Origin: Chlamydomonas sphaeroides
Taxonomy: Eukaryota; Chlorophyta; Chlorophyceae; Chlamydomonadales; Chlamydomonadaceae
DNA length: 64,000 bases
Assembly (NCBI GenBank): GCA_001662425.1
Contig: BDDC01000001.1
Location: forward strand, 36,759-100,758
Direction of reading: 5' to 3'
Shown here: positions 21,411 to 33,080 of the stretch, one piece after another
Numbering within the stretch: the first letter of the stretch is position 1
Layout of the letters: each line of letters begins with the position of its first letter
Made by a program: the position numbers and the translations under genes
The notes under the pieces: generated by a model
Seen by the model: only the letters and a program-made list of their open reading frames with translations
Told to the model about the DNA's origin: nothing
Databases searched by the model: none

Positions 21411-24400
21411 TGTCGAGGCATTGAACAAGGCTACTGTCAACAAGGGCGTGTAAATGTACGCGTCTGCTCCGGGATACAATGCCCGCACATTGCCCGGAGG
21501 GAGGGAGGGCCGCGGTGGGAGGGCCAGGGCCGGCGCCAGGGGTATTATATGTTGCTGGGGTCGCTGCACCTAGAGGGTAGAGGTCAATAGGCAGGAAACG
21601 GCCTTCCGCGTGCCTCGTGCCTATGCCTACCCCGTCCGGCTACCCGACCCCACCCCCGCCATGATCCGGGCGCGAAGACATGGTGTCGATCACCATGCCT
21701 TCCCGGGCAAAAACGATCGTTCTATGGTATGGATTATGCCATCGATATCCATATTAACATCGATAAGTGTATCGATCAGGGTCCGATGGTAGTCAAATGG
21801 AATTGATCAAATCGATCATTTCGATGGAAGATACGACCCCTGATGGGCATCCAGTCCTGCAGGCCGAGCTTCGCCGTCACGTTGGTCGTGTCGTATGTGT
21901 CGTACTCGGGGAATTGCCCCACACGGCCTGCCCCATACGACAGAGCAGGCAAGGTGTGGTACCGCAGGCAGCTGGCAGTGGCCAGGACGCGCAGGGAGAC
22001 TGGAGTGCGAGGGACTGCCGTGGAGTGCGAGGGAGCGGAGCTGGAGGTGGCTGGACCCAAAGCCATGCCGAGCCGAGTCAGCCGGCCCCACCAACAGCCT
22101 GTCACGACACATCGCGTGCACAGCGTAATGCAGCCGGCACCAACAACTAGTCGGAGGGAAGGAGAAGAACGAGACTACCAGCTGCTTGGCCATCACTGAG
22201 GTCAACCAGACCAAGTGGCCCCTGGAGCTCTTGGTGTTCAGCGCGACGAGTGAAGTGCAACCCCCCTGCAACACCAGCGGGGAGGGCACTCCCAGCACAA
22301 TGGAGCCAGCAGCACTGGCCACAGGAGGACGCGAGCCCATGCCAGCAGGCTTCGTGCAGCACCAACGTGTGGTGCTGCCCAGCGCAGTGGTGCGGCCTAA
22401 CGGCGACCAACGCCTCCTGCTGCACTTTGAGCTGCTGGAGGGCGGCGGCGTCGACCTGCAGCTCGTGCCTGGTGCCTCGGCCGCAACATCCACGCATTTG
22501 TTCAAGGCGGTCGCTGACTTCACTGCCAAGCTGACCGAGATCTCCCCCACTGCTCGGGGGGCGCTGACCCTGGTGTCGCGGTGCGTGGAAGAGTTTGGGC
22601 GCAAGATCTACCAGGTTCACAGCAGCGAGCGACCCTGCTTTGAGGTTGACAAGGCGCACAGCGGCCTCGAGGATAGCTACCTGCGGCTTGTGCAGCACAC
22701 CATCCTGGACCAGGCGGCGTGCAACACAGACATGGTCGTGCGACGGCGGCACACCGTCATGCACAATGTGCAATGCGATGGCAGAGGAGAGCATTGTGCT
22801 GCTGGCAACGGACGGCCAGCCCAACACGGCACTCTGGACTGCCCCCAGCTGAGAGGGCTAGGGCACCACAACTGTGGCCATGGTGGAGGTGAAGGTGGGC
22901 AGCGACGCAACGGAGAGGTCGGGGAAGTGCCCACCGCCATGCCGGTGAGGCCCGGCTGTAGCCATAGCCACCAGCTTGCAACGGAGCGGGGTTGCCCTGC
23001 TGCTGGATGGGGCCTGCCGGTGTGGCCGGAGGCACCCCGGGGCCGTAGGGGTTGCCGTAGATAGGGGCCGCCCCGGGGGGCCTGGCGCCCACACACTGGC
23101 ACCCTGCTGGGGCAGCTGCACCACGCACGCACGCACCTGCGTGGTGTTTCCTCGTGGTTGCTGCTGCTTCCACGGGGGCTTCTGTTGGCCCTGCTGTTGG
23201 TGGAAGCCACTTCTCCCACCACCGCCACCACCGGCGTTGCCAGGGTGGGGCCCTGCGGGTTGCTTGAGGTGCGCCGGCAGCGCTGCATACTGGTGCAAGA
23301 TGTCCACTACTTTGTCTGGGTAGCCGAAGAGCACAGTGGGCCACCCTCCTTTGCCCGCTTGATATGGAAGTCAATGCTGTGCCTGGGCGAGCCGCAGCAC
23401 AAGCATGGCGGGATGCTCTCGCTGATGGGCCCAGGCTGGCCCGGGGGCCAGCGCTGCCGTGGAGGTGCGCCGCCACTGCTGCCTGCACCAGAGCCCTGCT
23501 GCTAGGGTGAGGGCCCGTAGAGCTTGGTCTGCCTGGTGGGCGACACGGGCTGACACCCGGTGACCAGAGCAGTGACAGTGTTGGTGAGCTGCCTCAGCTG
23601 TGCCGCCAGCAGGTCCACATCCAAGCTGCTGGCGCTGCCAGGCCCAAACACCGTGGTGGCCATGGCGTGCGCAGGCTTCTCGGTGTGGGCGTGCACTGTG
23701 TGCTCCTCACGGTCACGGTACAAGGAGAACTCCTTGACAATGACGTCGGTGCAGGGCGACAGCTGCCAGGCACCGGGGTCCGTGTCCTTCTTGTCCTTCA
23801 TGGACTGCCGGTAGGCATTGCTCAGCGCCCGTCACAAGGCCCAGTGCATGCGAGCTCTCGACTGCCTCCAGGTAGTGCTCGACACACTTGCACTTCGGAT
23901 AGTTGATGCCGGAGAGCAGGGTGCAGATGCCCATGAAGCATGTGCCTGGGATGGCGTAGTTGAAGAAGTCAATGATGGCCTGCGGGTTGACGACGTTGAA
24001 TGTCTCCTGCACCTGCACCATAGTGGACAGCATTTGGCTGATCGCCGCACTCCTGACCGCGGTAGTCAGCCAGGGCTATGCCTGTACAGAGGGCAGCATC
24101 TTGGTGCTCCTGCAGGATGTGGGCATGGTTGCTGGACACCTAGTGCTCTGTCGTCGGGTTCCAACGATAATTGTGGGTGCCGTCCACGCTGATGCCCACA
24201 AAGATCAGCTTGGTGATGCTCACGTAGTTGACAGACACTCCATCCTGCCTTCACATGCGCCTCCTTCTCACCAGCGAAGTAGAGCATGTTGGCCTGCCAT
24301 GGGAAGAAGCTGGCCACATGGCTGTCAAAGTACGGTGCCCTGGTAGACATGTCGTCCTCGTCATCGTCTTGGTCCTCAGGTGGAGCGGCACGAGGGGATG

Positions 24401-24770
24401 GCGGAGCCGCCTCCTTGTACTCCACTGGTGGCGGAGGTGGCAGTGGAGCCTGGTTGTCCGCTCCTCTTTCTTGTTCGTCTGGGGCTCCTGGCATTGCTGG
24501 CCGGGTCCAGAAGCAGCTGCTCCTGGGTGCTGCCCTCAGCTCCTAGGGGGTGCCCACCAGCGTCGCCGGGAGCACCTGACGTCAATGGCCCAGCACCCAG
24601 GGCACCACCCGGGGTGCCCCTTGTGCCGGCAGAGCCGGGGAGGTCCGTGGGTGCCAATGTCGTGGCTCCACAGGACACGGCTGGCCCTACTCGCATGAAG
24701 GCCTTACACGCCGTTCCATTGTTGTTGGTGTTGGCAGCTGTACTTGGCAGCCGTGACCCGCCGACGATAC

Positions 24771-25641
24771 TATGCCACAGCTACGTTGTGGCATGACAAG
24801 CCGGCGCGCGGGGATGGGCCCGGACGAAGCGGCGGGTATGGTTTCCTCGCCGCGGTGCAGGCCGGCGGCGGCAGGCTCGCAGGCAGCATCTAGGCACCGT
24901 CATCGGGCGGCGCAAGCAACGCGGCTGACACCCACGAGCCCCGTCGTTGCGGCCGTCAACCGCAGGTCGTCCCGCTGCCCTCTGCACCTAGCACACACAG
25001 CACCCGCTTCGATTGCGCGGCATGCGTCGCGTCACTCGGGGGCAGCGCCCTGCCTGGCCAAATGCTCCTGCTCGCCGCGAACGGGCTAGCGACCCACGCA
25101 CCGCTGCGCTATCTATCGCTGTCCGAGGCTGTCCTCCCTCCCTCGCTCGCCCACGCTCCTGTGCGGTCCGGCCGCTCGGCCATCACCCGGGCCCCCGTTG
25201 CAGCTCAAACACAAGCTTCCTAGCAGGGAACGTACGGATTCCAACCGCAGCGGGTGCACGGATGGAGGCACCCGGCGGCTGCACTTTCGCAGCTGGCACG
25301 TGCCTTCTGCTGGGCGCTTCGTCTCCCGCCGCCGTGCCTCGAGGCGCATCGCACCCCTCCCACAGTCGAGGCCGTGGGCCCTCGCGCCTTGGTCGCCGGT
25401 GGTGCTGCCTCCAGCTGTCAGCGCGTGTCAGGCCAAGGCCTTAGAAGTTCGCACCCGCCGCCCGCGCAGCGCTGCTCGGCTCCAGTCCGCGCGCACCCGC
25501 CACTTTGACCGGCTATTGGGAAGCGCCGCCTCAGGCCATGGCGGCCCACATCAGGCCACCTCGCCGCGCCGCGAAACGCAACACACGCCGCAAACCCACA
25601 TCGCGCTTCACACACCCAGCAAGCCCAGCAGCGCAGCAGCC
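24771..25641. other. Upstream region of the first thaumatin-like gene
   Basis: About 870 bp without a supported gene between the transposon-derived segment and ATG 25642. It should hold the promoter and 5' UTR of the thaumatin-like gene; no clear TATA box was seen. Confidence 0.4.
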
Positions 25642-27413
25642 ATGGCCGCCGCCACCCGACTCGCGCTTGCAGCGGCGCTGCTGCTACTGCCGCCGCTCGC
25701 GAGCGCGGGCATCAACATCAAGAACAAATGCATATATGGCCTAGGTAAGACACGAGTGCGCGCGTGGGGCGCTGTCGCCGCCCTGCTCATAGGTGCAGCC
25801 CGCTCGCTCGCCGGCCCTCATCCCCACCCCTGCCGCACCCAACGCCGCAGGCGTGTTCGCGCGCTCCGGCGCCAACCCGCTCTTCCCCTACTACCTCAAG
25901 CCGGGCGGTCAGCAGTGGTGCGCAGCGATGCCTGCGCCCTGGTGTGCAAGACCCTCCGGCGCATATGCCTCGCCCCCGCGACCCGCAGCTGCGCCCAAGC
26001 TGCCCCCGGGCCGTTCACCTCGCTCGAGGCCCCCCGAGGCCCACCACTGCCCCGGCCCCCGCTCGCACGCCTGTCCGCCACCGCAGGCTGACCTTTGGCG
26101 CCGCCAATCTGTGGCCGGCGGGCGTCATATGGGCGTCCAAGTGAGCGAGCGCGCACACGCCACCGAAGCATTGCCGCCAACCAACACAAAGGCAGCCGGC
26201 CCGCGGCGACCCGCCGGCGGCTGCTACTGCGCCCGTGCCGGCGTGTGCTCACGCGGGCCCCGCCCCCCACCCGCTTCCCGTCCGCCCACTAGCCCCCGCC
26301 CCTCGCATGCCTGCCTGCACCCCCGCAGGAGCAACAGCACTAACAACGCGCTCGCCGGCCTGGCCGAGTTCACCATTGGCGCAGACATGGGCAACGGCAT
26401 GAAGATGGACTTCTATGGTGGGAGCGGGCGGCATGGTTGCCGTGTGCGCCGGACGCATTCATGCATACCGTACCCCGCCGCCCCCGGGCTTGCCGCGCCC
26501 CGGCCTACCCCTGACTCCACCACCTTCCCGAAGCTGCTCATGCACAGGGTGTGGTCCGTGTACCGCACGTCCGCCAGCTCCCTCGACCCTTCAGGCCCCT
26601 TGGGCTAGGCTGACCTCTCTCCTGTACCCTGCCCTGCCCTCGCCCGCCCCTCCTCCGGTCCAGACGTGAGCGTGGTCAACGCCTACAACCACCCGCTGCA
26701 GATCAAGCCGCTCAACCCACCCAGCATCAGGTGCGCACCTCCGGCCGCCACCTCCTCCGCCCGGCAGCCACCTCGCACCTGTCCCCGCCGCCACCCTGCC
26801 AACCCTCTCCCCCGCCCCGCTGCCTGCTGCCTGCTGCCTGCCCCCTGGCCCCCGCCCGGCCTCAACCCGCAGCGGCCAGTACTGCGGCGCGCCCGCCTGC
26901 GTCATCCCCAGCCTGGCCACCTTCTGCAAGGCGCCCAACTTCCTGACCGGCAAGGACCCCACCTGCGTCAACAAGGACGGACCCGGCCTGGTGGCCACCA
27001 CCGGCACCAAGGCGTTCAAGACGGCCTGCCCCAAGGTGCGCGCCGGGAGGCCCTGCCTGGCACCGCGCGTCTGAAGCTGGCCTCGCTACGTGGGCGGTGT
27101 TGGGCGGGCCTCTCCGCTGCTGCTGCGTGCTTCTTTGTTGAAGCCTGACAACCTAGCACACCCGGATCGACTTATGGGCCACCTCTGCGCGGGCCTGGGA
27201 TGCCGTGCTGCCGTCGTGGCGCACCAGGCCACAGTGACGCCCGCCCTCAGCTCGGCCCCAGGGGCTGGCGAGCCTGGGCATGTGGTGGGCGGTGTGCTTT
27301 CAGCTGCGCTGCCGCTGCCCTCCCACCAGGCCTACTCCTACTCCAAGGATGATGTGACGTCCGTGTTCGCGTGCAAGTGGGGCACCAACTATGAGGTCAC
27401 CTTCTGCCCCTGA
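25642..27413 (+). CDS. Secreted thaumatin-like protein, copy 1
   Basis: Seven exons: 25642-25744, 25851-25917, 26087-26140, 26329-26417, 26664-26730, 26873-27035, 27330-27413; 208 aa, phases consistent. An Ala/Leu-rich signal peptide (residues about 1-23, ending LASAG) is followed by the thaumatin fold: INIKNKCIYG at the mature N terminus, FARSGAN, LTFGAANLWPAGVIWAS, LAEFTIG, DVSVVNAYNHPLQIKP, then Cys-rich segments and KWGTNYEVTFCP at the end. The DVSVVNAYN stretch matches the thaumatin family's acidic-cleft strand. I count eight cysteines in the mature part, fewer than the 10 or 16 of plant family members. Role is probably extracellular, by analogy with PR-5 proteins; glucan binding or defence is not shown here. 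A paralogue lies at 31052-33080. Confidence 0.85.
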
Positions 27414-28254
27414 GGCGGGCGCGCGGAAGGCGTGTTGGAGGAGGGCGCCGTGTTTCGGGCGGGCCCGCAGCTTGGCCAGTTGGCCGGTCGACGAACGCAT
27501 GTAGACACGAGACGGCCCCCGCTGGCGCAACGTGATACGACATCCGTGACGCGCGAAACGTGCCACTTTTGCCCGGGGCCCGGTTCGTGTGAGGCAGGGA
27601 AGAAGACCCTCTCCCCTCTCCCCTCTCCCTTGGCGTGCGGCGGCCCGGTTGTTCGCTTGAATAATGTGATCCGCGCGTGCTGGTGTGTGACTGAAGCTGC
27701 AATCAGCGCGATTTTGCTGGGGTGGAGCCGTGGGTGGGGCTGGCGCAACCGCTAGCGATGTTCGGAGCCCGCGCGACACATAAAGTTTGGCCCTTGAATC
27801 GTCCCAGCTATGACCGCATGATGACCGACGGTGTGCGTCTGGGCTAGGTGGCTTCTTTTGGGGGCGAGCTATGTACCCATGCGCAGCTGGCACAGGTTTG
27901 GCTGGGCTGGGCTGGGTCCTGGGTGTCGCCGTGCGCGGGACACGGCGGGACCTGCCTCTTTGTGTCCTCCCGAAGACCTTGTGACGGATATTGGATCGTG
28001 GCACCCGTGATTATTAATGGGAAGCAGCGCCAAGGCCGTTGCTGGCGATGGGCTTGAAGACGCATTCTGGGGCGAGGGGGTGGCGTGCAGGGAGGTGCAG
28101 GGCGTGCCGTGCATCGCCCCGGCCGTACTCGTGCACGGGCCCCCAGGACTGCCACAGAAGGTGGCGCCTGTTACATGTAAACAGCGTTGCTTGCACGTCA
28201 CGCCGACCTCAAGAACCTAAACAACACACAGGCAGCACAGCAACCTGCATAAGC
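27414..28254. other. Spacer between thaumatin-like copy 1 and the reductase-like gene
   Basis: Contains the 3' UTR of the thaumatin-like gene and the upstream region of the next gene. TGTAA at 28176-28180 lies too far from the first stop to assign. No gene seen. Confidence 0.4.
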
Positions 28255-30428
28255 ATGGCCGCGTTCAAGGTCGCGGTCGTCGGGGCCGGACAGGTCGGCA
28301 AAACTCTTGGTGGCAAGATCTCACAGAAGCACCCTGTCGTCTATGGCGTGCGCGATGTCACGAAGTACGCCGACCTCGCGACCGGGAACTGCACCGTGGC
28401 GCCCGTTGCCGAGGCCATCAAGTCTGCTCAGGTCGTCCTAGTCGCTCTCCCAAGTGAGGCCTGGCCTGGCGTGAGCAGCGGCGGTTGGCGCCAAGCGTGC
28501 GACCTGGCGCCTGCGACCTGGCACCTGCCGATGCCCAGGCAACAGAGACCCTTCGGGCGTTAAGAGGATGGCTGCAAGCCTGGGTCCCGAAATCGCCGGC
28601 AAGGTGCGGAGATGCTGGTGGCTGGGGTGGCCCCAGCACCCCTCTGTACTCACCCCAGGCGTGCTGCGCCATCCCGACCTCGCGCCATCATTGCGCCAAA
28701 CAAGTGCGCTGCCAGCTCGATCGGGGTCTCCGCGGATCCCGGCCTGCCGCAGGTGGTTATCGACGCCGTCAACTCGTTCACGCCTTACCCCGCGCTCGCG
28801 ACCATCGCTTGGGATGGGACCTCGGGTAAGCAGTGGGGCCCACGCTGGGGCCCCTGTGCCCACGCTCACAGCCGCCACACCACTACCCTAGACGCCAGGA
28901 TGCGCCCACAGCCTGCCTAGCCCGCACCTCTTGTGCTGCGCCCCAGGCGGCGAGATCCTGGCCGCCGAGCTGCCCGACTCCGTCGTCTACAAAGCATTCA
29001 ACACCGTCCGTGAGTGGCGAGCGAGCGCTTGCCATCCGCCCAGCAACCCGGCGTCACCTGCCCGCGTCACCGCACGAAGGCTGCTCGCCCGCTGCCCCCC
29101 ATCTTAGCCGTGCTTAGACGTGCAGCCCTGCGGCCAGACGCCCAAACCGCGCGGCCACCTTGCAATGGTTGCCTAGCCACAGTCCAGCCCATACGATGGC
29201 CCTCGGCATCAGCTGCGGCGCCACGAGCATGCACACGCGGTCCGTCAGGCCTCGTGCAGCTCCGTCTCCGTCTCCTCACGCACGCGCCGCCCCACCCTGG
29301 GCGCCGCCCCGCCCCACCGCCTGAACCTCGCCCACGCCCCACCCTGGGCTCAACCCAGACGTGCAGCACATGGGGCGCGCCGACGGCTCCGGCCTCACGG
29401 GCGAGCAGCTGAACCTCATGTACGCGGGTGGCCCGGAGCGGCGGAGCGAGGTGGAGGACGTCATCTCGGCGGTGGGCTTCGTGCCCGTCTACTTGGGGCC
29501 CATCCGCTACGCCCGCAACCTGGAGGTGCGCCCTGGGGGCCGAGTCGGTACGCGGTAGGTTGACTTGGGCGGGTGGGTTTGTTAGGGCGGCACGGCACGG
29601 TGGGTTGCGCCCATCCGCTATGCCGGCAACGTGGCGGTGGGGATGTGTTGGGTTGGTGCGGTGTGTGCGGTTGTTGGGGCGTGAGGGCACGCGAGGGCCA
29701 CCAGGGACGTCCAGGTGGTTGGTTCGCCCGGGGGCGAGGCGCAGTTGGCGTGTGGTACTGGAAGTGTGACACTGCTGCAGGCCGCCGAAGTGAGAGCCTC
29801 CGCGGCATCGCGCGCCAAGCGCCACGGCGGCCATGCCCTGACCCACGCCGCTGCCCCCTCTCCACCCTGGCTATTGGTGGCCATGCCCCGGCTTGAGGTA
29901 TCGGCGCGGCCGCCAAGGCCGGGGGGCCACGGCACGGCCGCCGTGACCATGGGTGGAGAGAGGGGGCCGCGGCGTGGGCCGTGGCGCGGTGCGGCCGTGC
30001 CATGCCGTGGCCCCTGCTGCCGCTGCCCCTCCTGGGACCCATGTGTCATGCACACACGATGCCATAGCAAGGCGCTGGGCAAACGAGTTCTGCTGGGTAC
30101 TCGGCGACAGGCGGACTCGCCCATGTTGCCCTTGACCCATGGGTCTGCGCCCCCCGGCAGGCGCTCGCGGAGCTGGTCGTCCACCTCAGCGTCCCGGGCG
30201 TGGGCACGGCCGAGAAGTGGGGCCCCGACTTGCACTTCCAGGTGCGCTGGGGCCGCAGGTGCTTCTGTGGTTCATGCAGCAGTGCTACTGAGGAGTAGGG
30301 GAGGCGGCGCACAGACGGGGGAATGCTGTCCCCCGCGGCTGCACCGCCGTTCGACACACATTGAAGCTGGCCCCTCTCCCCGTGCCGCATGTCGCTGCCT
30401 GGCCCAGGTCCTACGCAAGGCCACGTAG
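28255..30428 (+). CDS. NAD(P)-binding reductase, F420-dependent NADP oxidoreductase-like
   Basis: Seven exons: 28255-28453, 28539-28603, 28753-28825, 28947-29009, 29359-29525, 30161-30241, 30408-30428; 222 aa, phases consistent. The N terminus has the Rossmann strand and dinucleotide loop (FKVAVVGAGQVGKTLGGKI), then VVLVALPS, AASLGPEIAGKVVIDAVNS, and a second part with VVYKAFNTV, LNLMYAGG, VGFVPVYLGPIRYARNLEALAEL. This order is that of the short NADPH:F420 reductase-like proteins found in bacteria, archaea and plants. In algae the natural electron partner is not settled; a flavin or deazaflavin is inference. No signal peptide, so probably cytosolic. It lies between the two thaumatin-like genes on the same strand. 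The last exon has only seven codons including the stop. Confidence 0.8.
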
Positions 30429-31051
30429 GGGGAGCACGGCCGTTGGCAGAAGGAGCTGGCTGGGGGGTCCGCACGTGTACCGGGAGTGTTGAGGTCAGCT
30501 GGTGCGGAAGGAGGTGCTGATACTTGCGGCGCCGTGGGCTGTGCGTGGCTGCGCGTGCGGCATGAGCGCACATGGCTGCGTAGCTGTTGGGGCACACATA
30601 TCTGGTGGTTGCTACACGATGGCGCGGAGGCGGGGGCGCGGGAATTGAGAGCGCGGCAGCGTGCGCGTGTGTGTATGTGTGGATTGCTGCTTGGCACGGG
30701 GAACTGCGCTGATGTCGCGCTCGCTTTGGTCAATGCGTCGCCAGTTGCGGATACTGTTGGGATGCTGCCCCGTTCATTGAGCCCATTGCCGATCCGACCC
30801 GCGGACCGCCCAGGCGCTGCCGGCTCCGCGCAAGTGCGCAGCGCTCTCATTGCCGCGACCCGAGTCCGCCAGCTCTAGAACGCGAGGTGCCGCTGCTGTT
30901 CCAGCTATCGGTTTCCTCAGGCTGCGAAAACCTGTGCCCTGCTTTCCCGCCCGATCGCCCGCCTCCATGCCCCGCCTGCCCCTCACCCTGCGGCTCCCTT
31001 GCCTTTGCCCAAACCACACCCATTCACACGACACCCGCCAACCCGTCCGCC
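30429..31051. other. Spacer upstream of thaumatin-like copy 2
   Basis: About 620 bp with 3' UTR of the reductase-like gene and upstream sequence of the next gene. Nothing else recognised. Confidence 0.4.
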
Positions 31052-33080
31052 ATGCGAGCCATCATCATGCTGCCAGCGGCCGTCGCGGCGCTGCTCCTTC
31101 TGGCCGCGGCACCGCGCCCCGCCTCCGCCGGCATCAACCTGCGCAACCGCTGCTCCTATGCGCTAAGTGAGATAAACCACCGCCGATGCATCGCTAGGCC
31201 ACAGCCCAGCCGCCGGCCCTTGCGCCTGCTGACGTCCTCGCCAAGGGTCGCTGACTCCGCACCGCTTCCCGCCTTCTTCCGCTGCCCGCACCCACCGCAG
31301 CCGCCTACGCGCGCTCCGGCGCCAGCGCCACCTTCAGCTACAAGCTGGGCTCCGGCGCGCAGCAGTGGTGCGACCGCTGCCTGCCGCATCCGCCCACTGC
31401 CTCCAAGCCCGACCTACCTGGCATCTGCGCACAGTCATCTCCTCGCTCCCCCGGTGCCGCAGGCTGGACTTCGGCCCCGCCAACATCTGGCCCAGCGGCC
31501 TCATTTGGTCGTCATGGTGCGGCAGCGGCGGGGGAAGGGAGTCCTCTCCCTCTAAATTTGCCCACAGCCGCCGTTGCCATTGGAATAGACGGACCGAAAG
31601 CGGACCGAAGCGCCGAGGAGCCGAGGGCCCTAGCGCACCGATATGACCTGATTTGCCGATGGCCCCCCTGGCTGTGAAACGGCGACCTCCGCTTTGCCGT
31701 GTACCAGTAACAGCCATTGTCGCTGCCTAGCTACGCCCTGTCCCCGCCATGACTTATCTTGCTGCCGCTGCGCGCCTGGCCAGGACCAGCAGCCCCGACC
31801 AGGCTCTGGCCACGCTGGCCGAGTTCACCATTGGCGGCGACATGGGCAACGGCCAGCGCCAGGACTTCTACGGTGCGCGCAGGGCAGGCCAGGCCAGGCT
31901 AGGCCAGGCAGGCCAGGGCGCTGGGTGGGCCGCCAGCCCCTGCTCCCGCCACCCATCCCCTCCTGACCACCCACACTGAGGCTACCGGCTCGCCAAGCCC
32001 GGCATCTTCTTCATTGTCCTGCCATGGTCCCCGACCTCCCGCTGCTTCTTCCGCTGCCCTCCGCTGCTCCCCCACAACATCCAGACGTGAGTGTGGTGGA
32101 CGCTTACAACACGCCGCTGTCCATCCGCCCGCTCAACCCGCCCAGCGTCAGGTGCGGGCACTCCGGTGCCTCCAGCAGCGCCGCACGGACCGCCGCTTGC
32201 CCACCCACCGCGGTTCTGTGAAGCGCGTCCTCGTCCTCTCCTCTCTACAACAACGGCACGGCCTCCTCGCCTTCGCGACCACAACCCGCCGAATGGCAAC
32301 ATGTCCCGCCTAAAAGCCCCGCCTGCCTCTCCCCGCCCGCCGACCCTCCCCGCCCGCCGACCCTTCCCGCCCGCCGCCCCTCCCCGTCCCACTCCTGGGC
32401 ACTCCCTCCCGCAGCGGCTCCTGGTGCGGCTCCCCGCGCTGCGCCATCTCCGACCTGCGCGCCTTCTGCACCTCGCCCAACTACCTGGCGGGAGTCGACC
32501 CGGTGGGAGCGGTTGAAGGGGCGGTTTGGAGGTGATTAGGAGCGGTTGACGGGCGGATTGTGGCGCTTGGGTGGGGCTTGGTCGGGGGCTTGGGCGGCTG
32601 GGTTGGGAAGAGGCTTGAAGCCCGCGGAGTCAGGCAGGATCCTCCCGGCCCCGGCCCCGCCCGCTGCATCCCGCTTCCTGCAACTGCGCCACATGCCTCT
32701 GTGCCACGTGATCACTGCGCTCCTTTACCCGGGGACCCACGGACCCGTGCCCGCAGACCTGCAAGAACAAGGACGGCCCCGGGCTGACGGCCACGGCCGG
32801 CACGCGGACGTTCAAGAGCCGCTGCCCCACGGTGGGGCAGGCCAGGCGCGCCGCTTCGTCATTGGTCCCCTCCCGCCCACGAGCTGCGCGCTGCGGCTCA
32901 CCTCGACAGCCCACCCGTATGTGCTGCGCCCGTGGCGTCTTGCCAGCAGCGCTGCCGTCCCAGCTTGCCCCTGCTGCCACCACCACGGGCCCCCAGGCCT
33001 ACACCTTCTCCACCGACGACGCCACCAGCACCTTCTCCTGCAAGTGGGGCACCAACTACGAGGTCACCTTCTGCCCCTGA
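31052..33080 (+). CDS. Secreted thaumatin-like protein, copy 2
   Basis: Eight exons: 31052-31166, 31301-31367, 31463-31516, 31784-31872, 32085-32151, 32415-32502, 32757-32831, 32997-33080; 212 aa, phases consistent. It has a signal peptide (residues about 1-28, ending ASAG), GINLRNRCSYAL, YARSGAS, LDFGPANIWPSGLIWSS, LAEFTIGGDMGNG, DVSVVDAYNTPLSIRP and the same 12-residue end KWGTNYEVTFCP as copy 1. Five middle exons are identical in length to copy 1 (67, 54, 89, 67, 84 nt). Copy 2 has one additional intron, 32503-32756, between GVDP and TCKNKDG, inside what is a single exon in copy 1. Eight cysteines are kept. The role is as for copy 1. Confidence 0.85.

Larger units (their letters stand above)
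21198..21842. mobile_element. hAT-like non-autonomous DNA transposon (MITE)
   Basis: Perfect 15-bp terminal inverted repeats CAGGGGTCGTATCTT (21198-21212 and, inverted, 21842-21828) are flanked by an exact 8-bp direct repeat ATGGGCAT (21190-21197 and 21843-21850). An 8-bp target duplication with TIRs beginning CAGGG is the hallmark of the hAT superfamily. The element is 645 bp including a 10-bp run of N, has no transposase frame, and is AT-richer than its surroundings. Removing the element and one target copy leaves the minus-strand frame of the host sequence uninterrupted. Confidence 0.85.
20950..24770 (-). mobile_element. Decayed retroelement-like unit with Gag-like reading frame
   Basis: Minus-strand frames at 24494-24066, 24033-23713, 23801-23502 and 23334-22858 follow each other with frame changes and stops, and read as one broken protein. 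Parts: a Pro/Asp/Glu-rich start, a globular part (YFDSHVASFFPWQANMLYF; INYPKCKCVEHYLEAVESS), a helix like Gag leucine-rich segments (LDVDLLAAQLRQLTNTVTAL), a zinc-knuckle-like CLCCGSPRHSIDFH near 23400, then Gly/Gln-rich sequence. A further minus-strand frame at about 21850-22105 carries PEYDTYDTTNVTAKLGLQD and is cut by the MITE. Composition is less GC-biased than in the flanking genes. No reverse transcriptase, integrase or LTR was recognised, so retroelement identity is inference. An open + frame at 22186-23064 overlaps it and is of uncertain meaning. Confidence 0.4.

Noticed and set aside
22186..23064. 293-residue + strand frame with fairly normal composition
   Set aside because: Not called as a gene because it overlaps the minus-strand Gag-like frames, lacks recognisable motifs, and both strands are open there; noted within the mobile-element entry.
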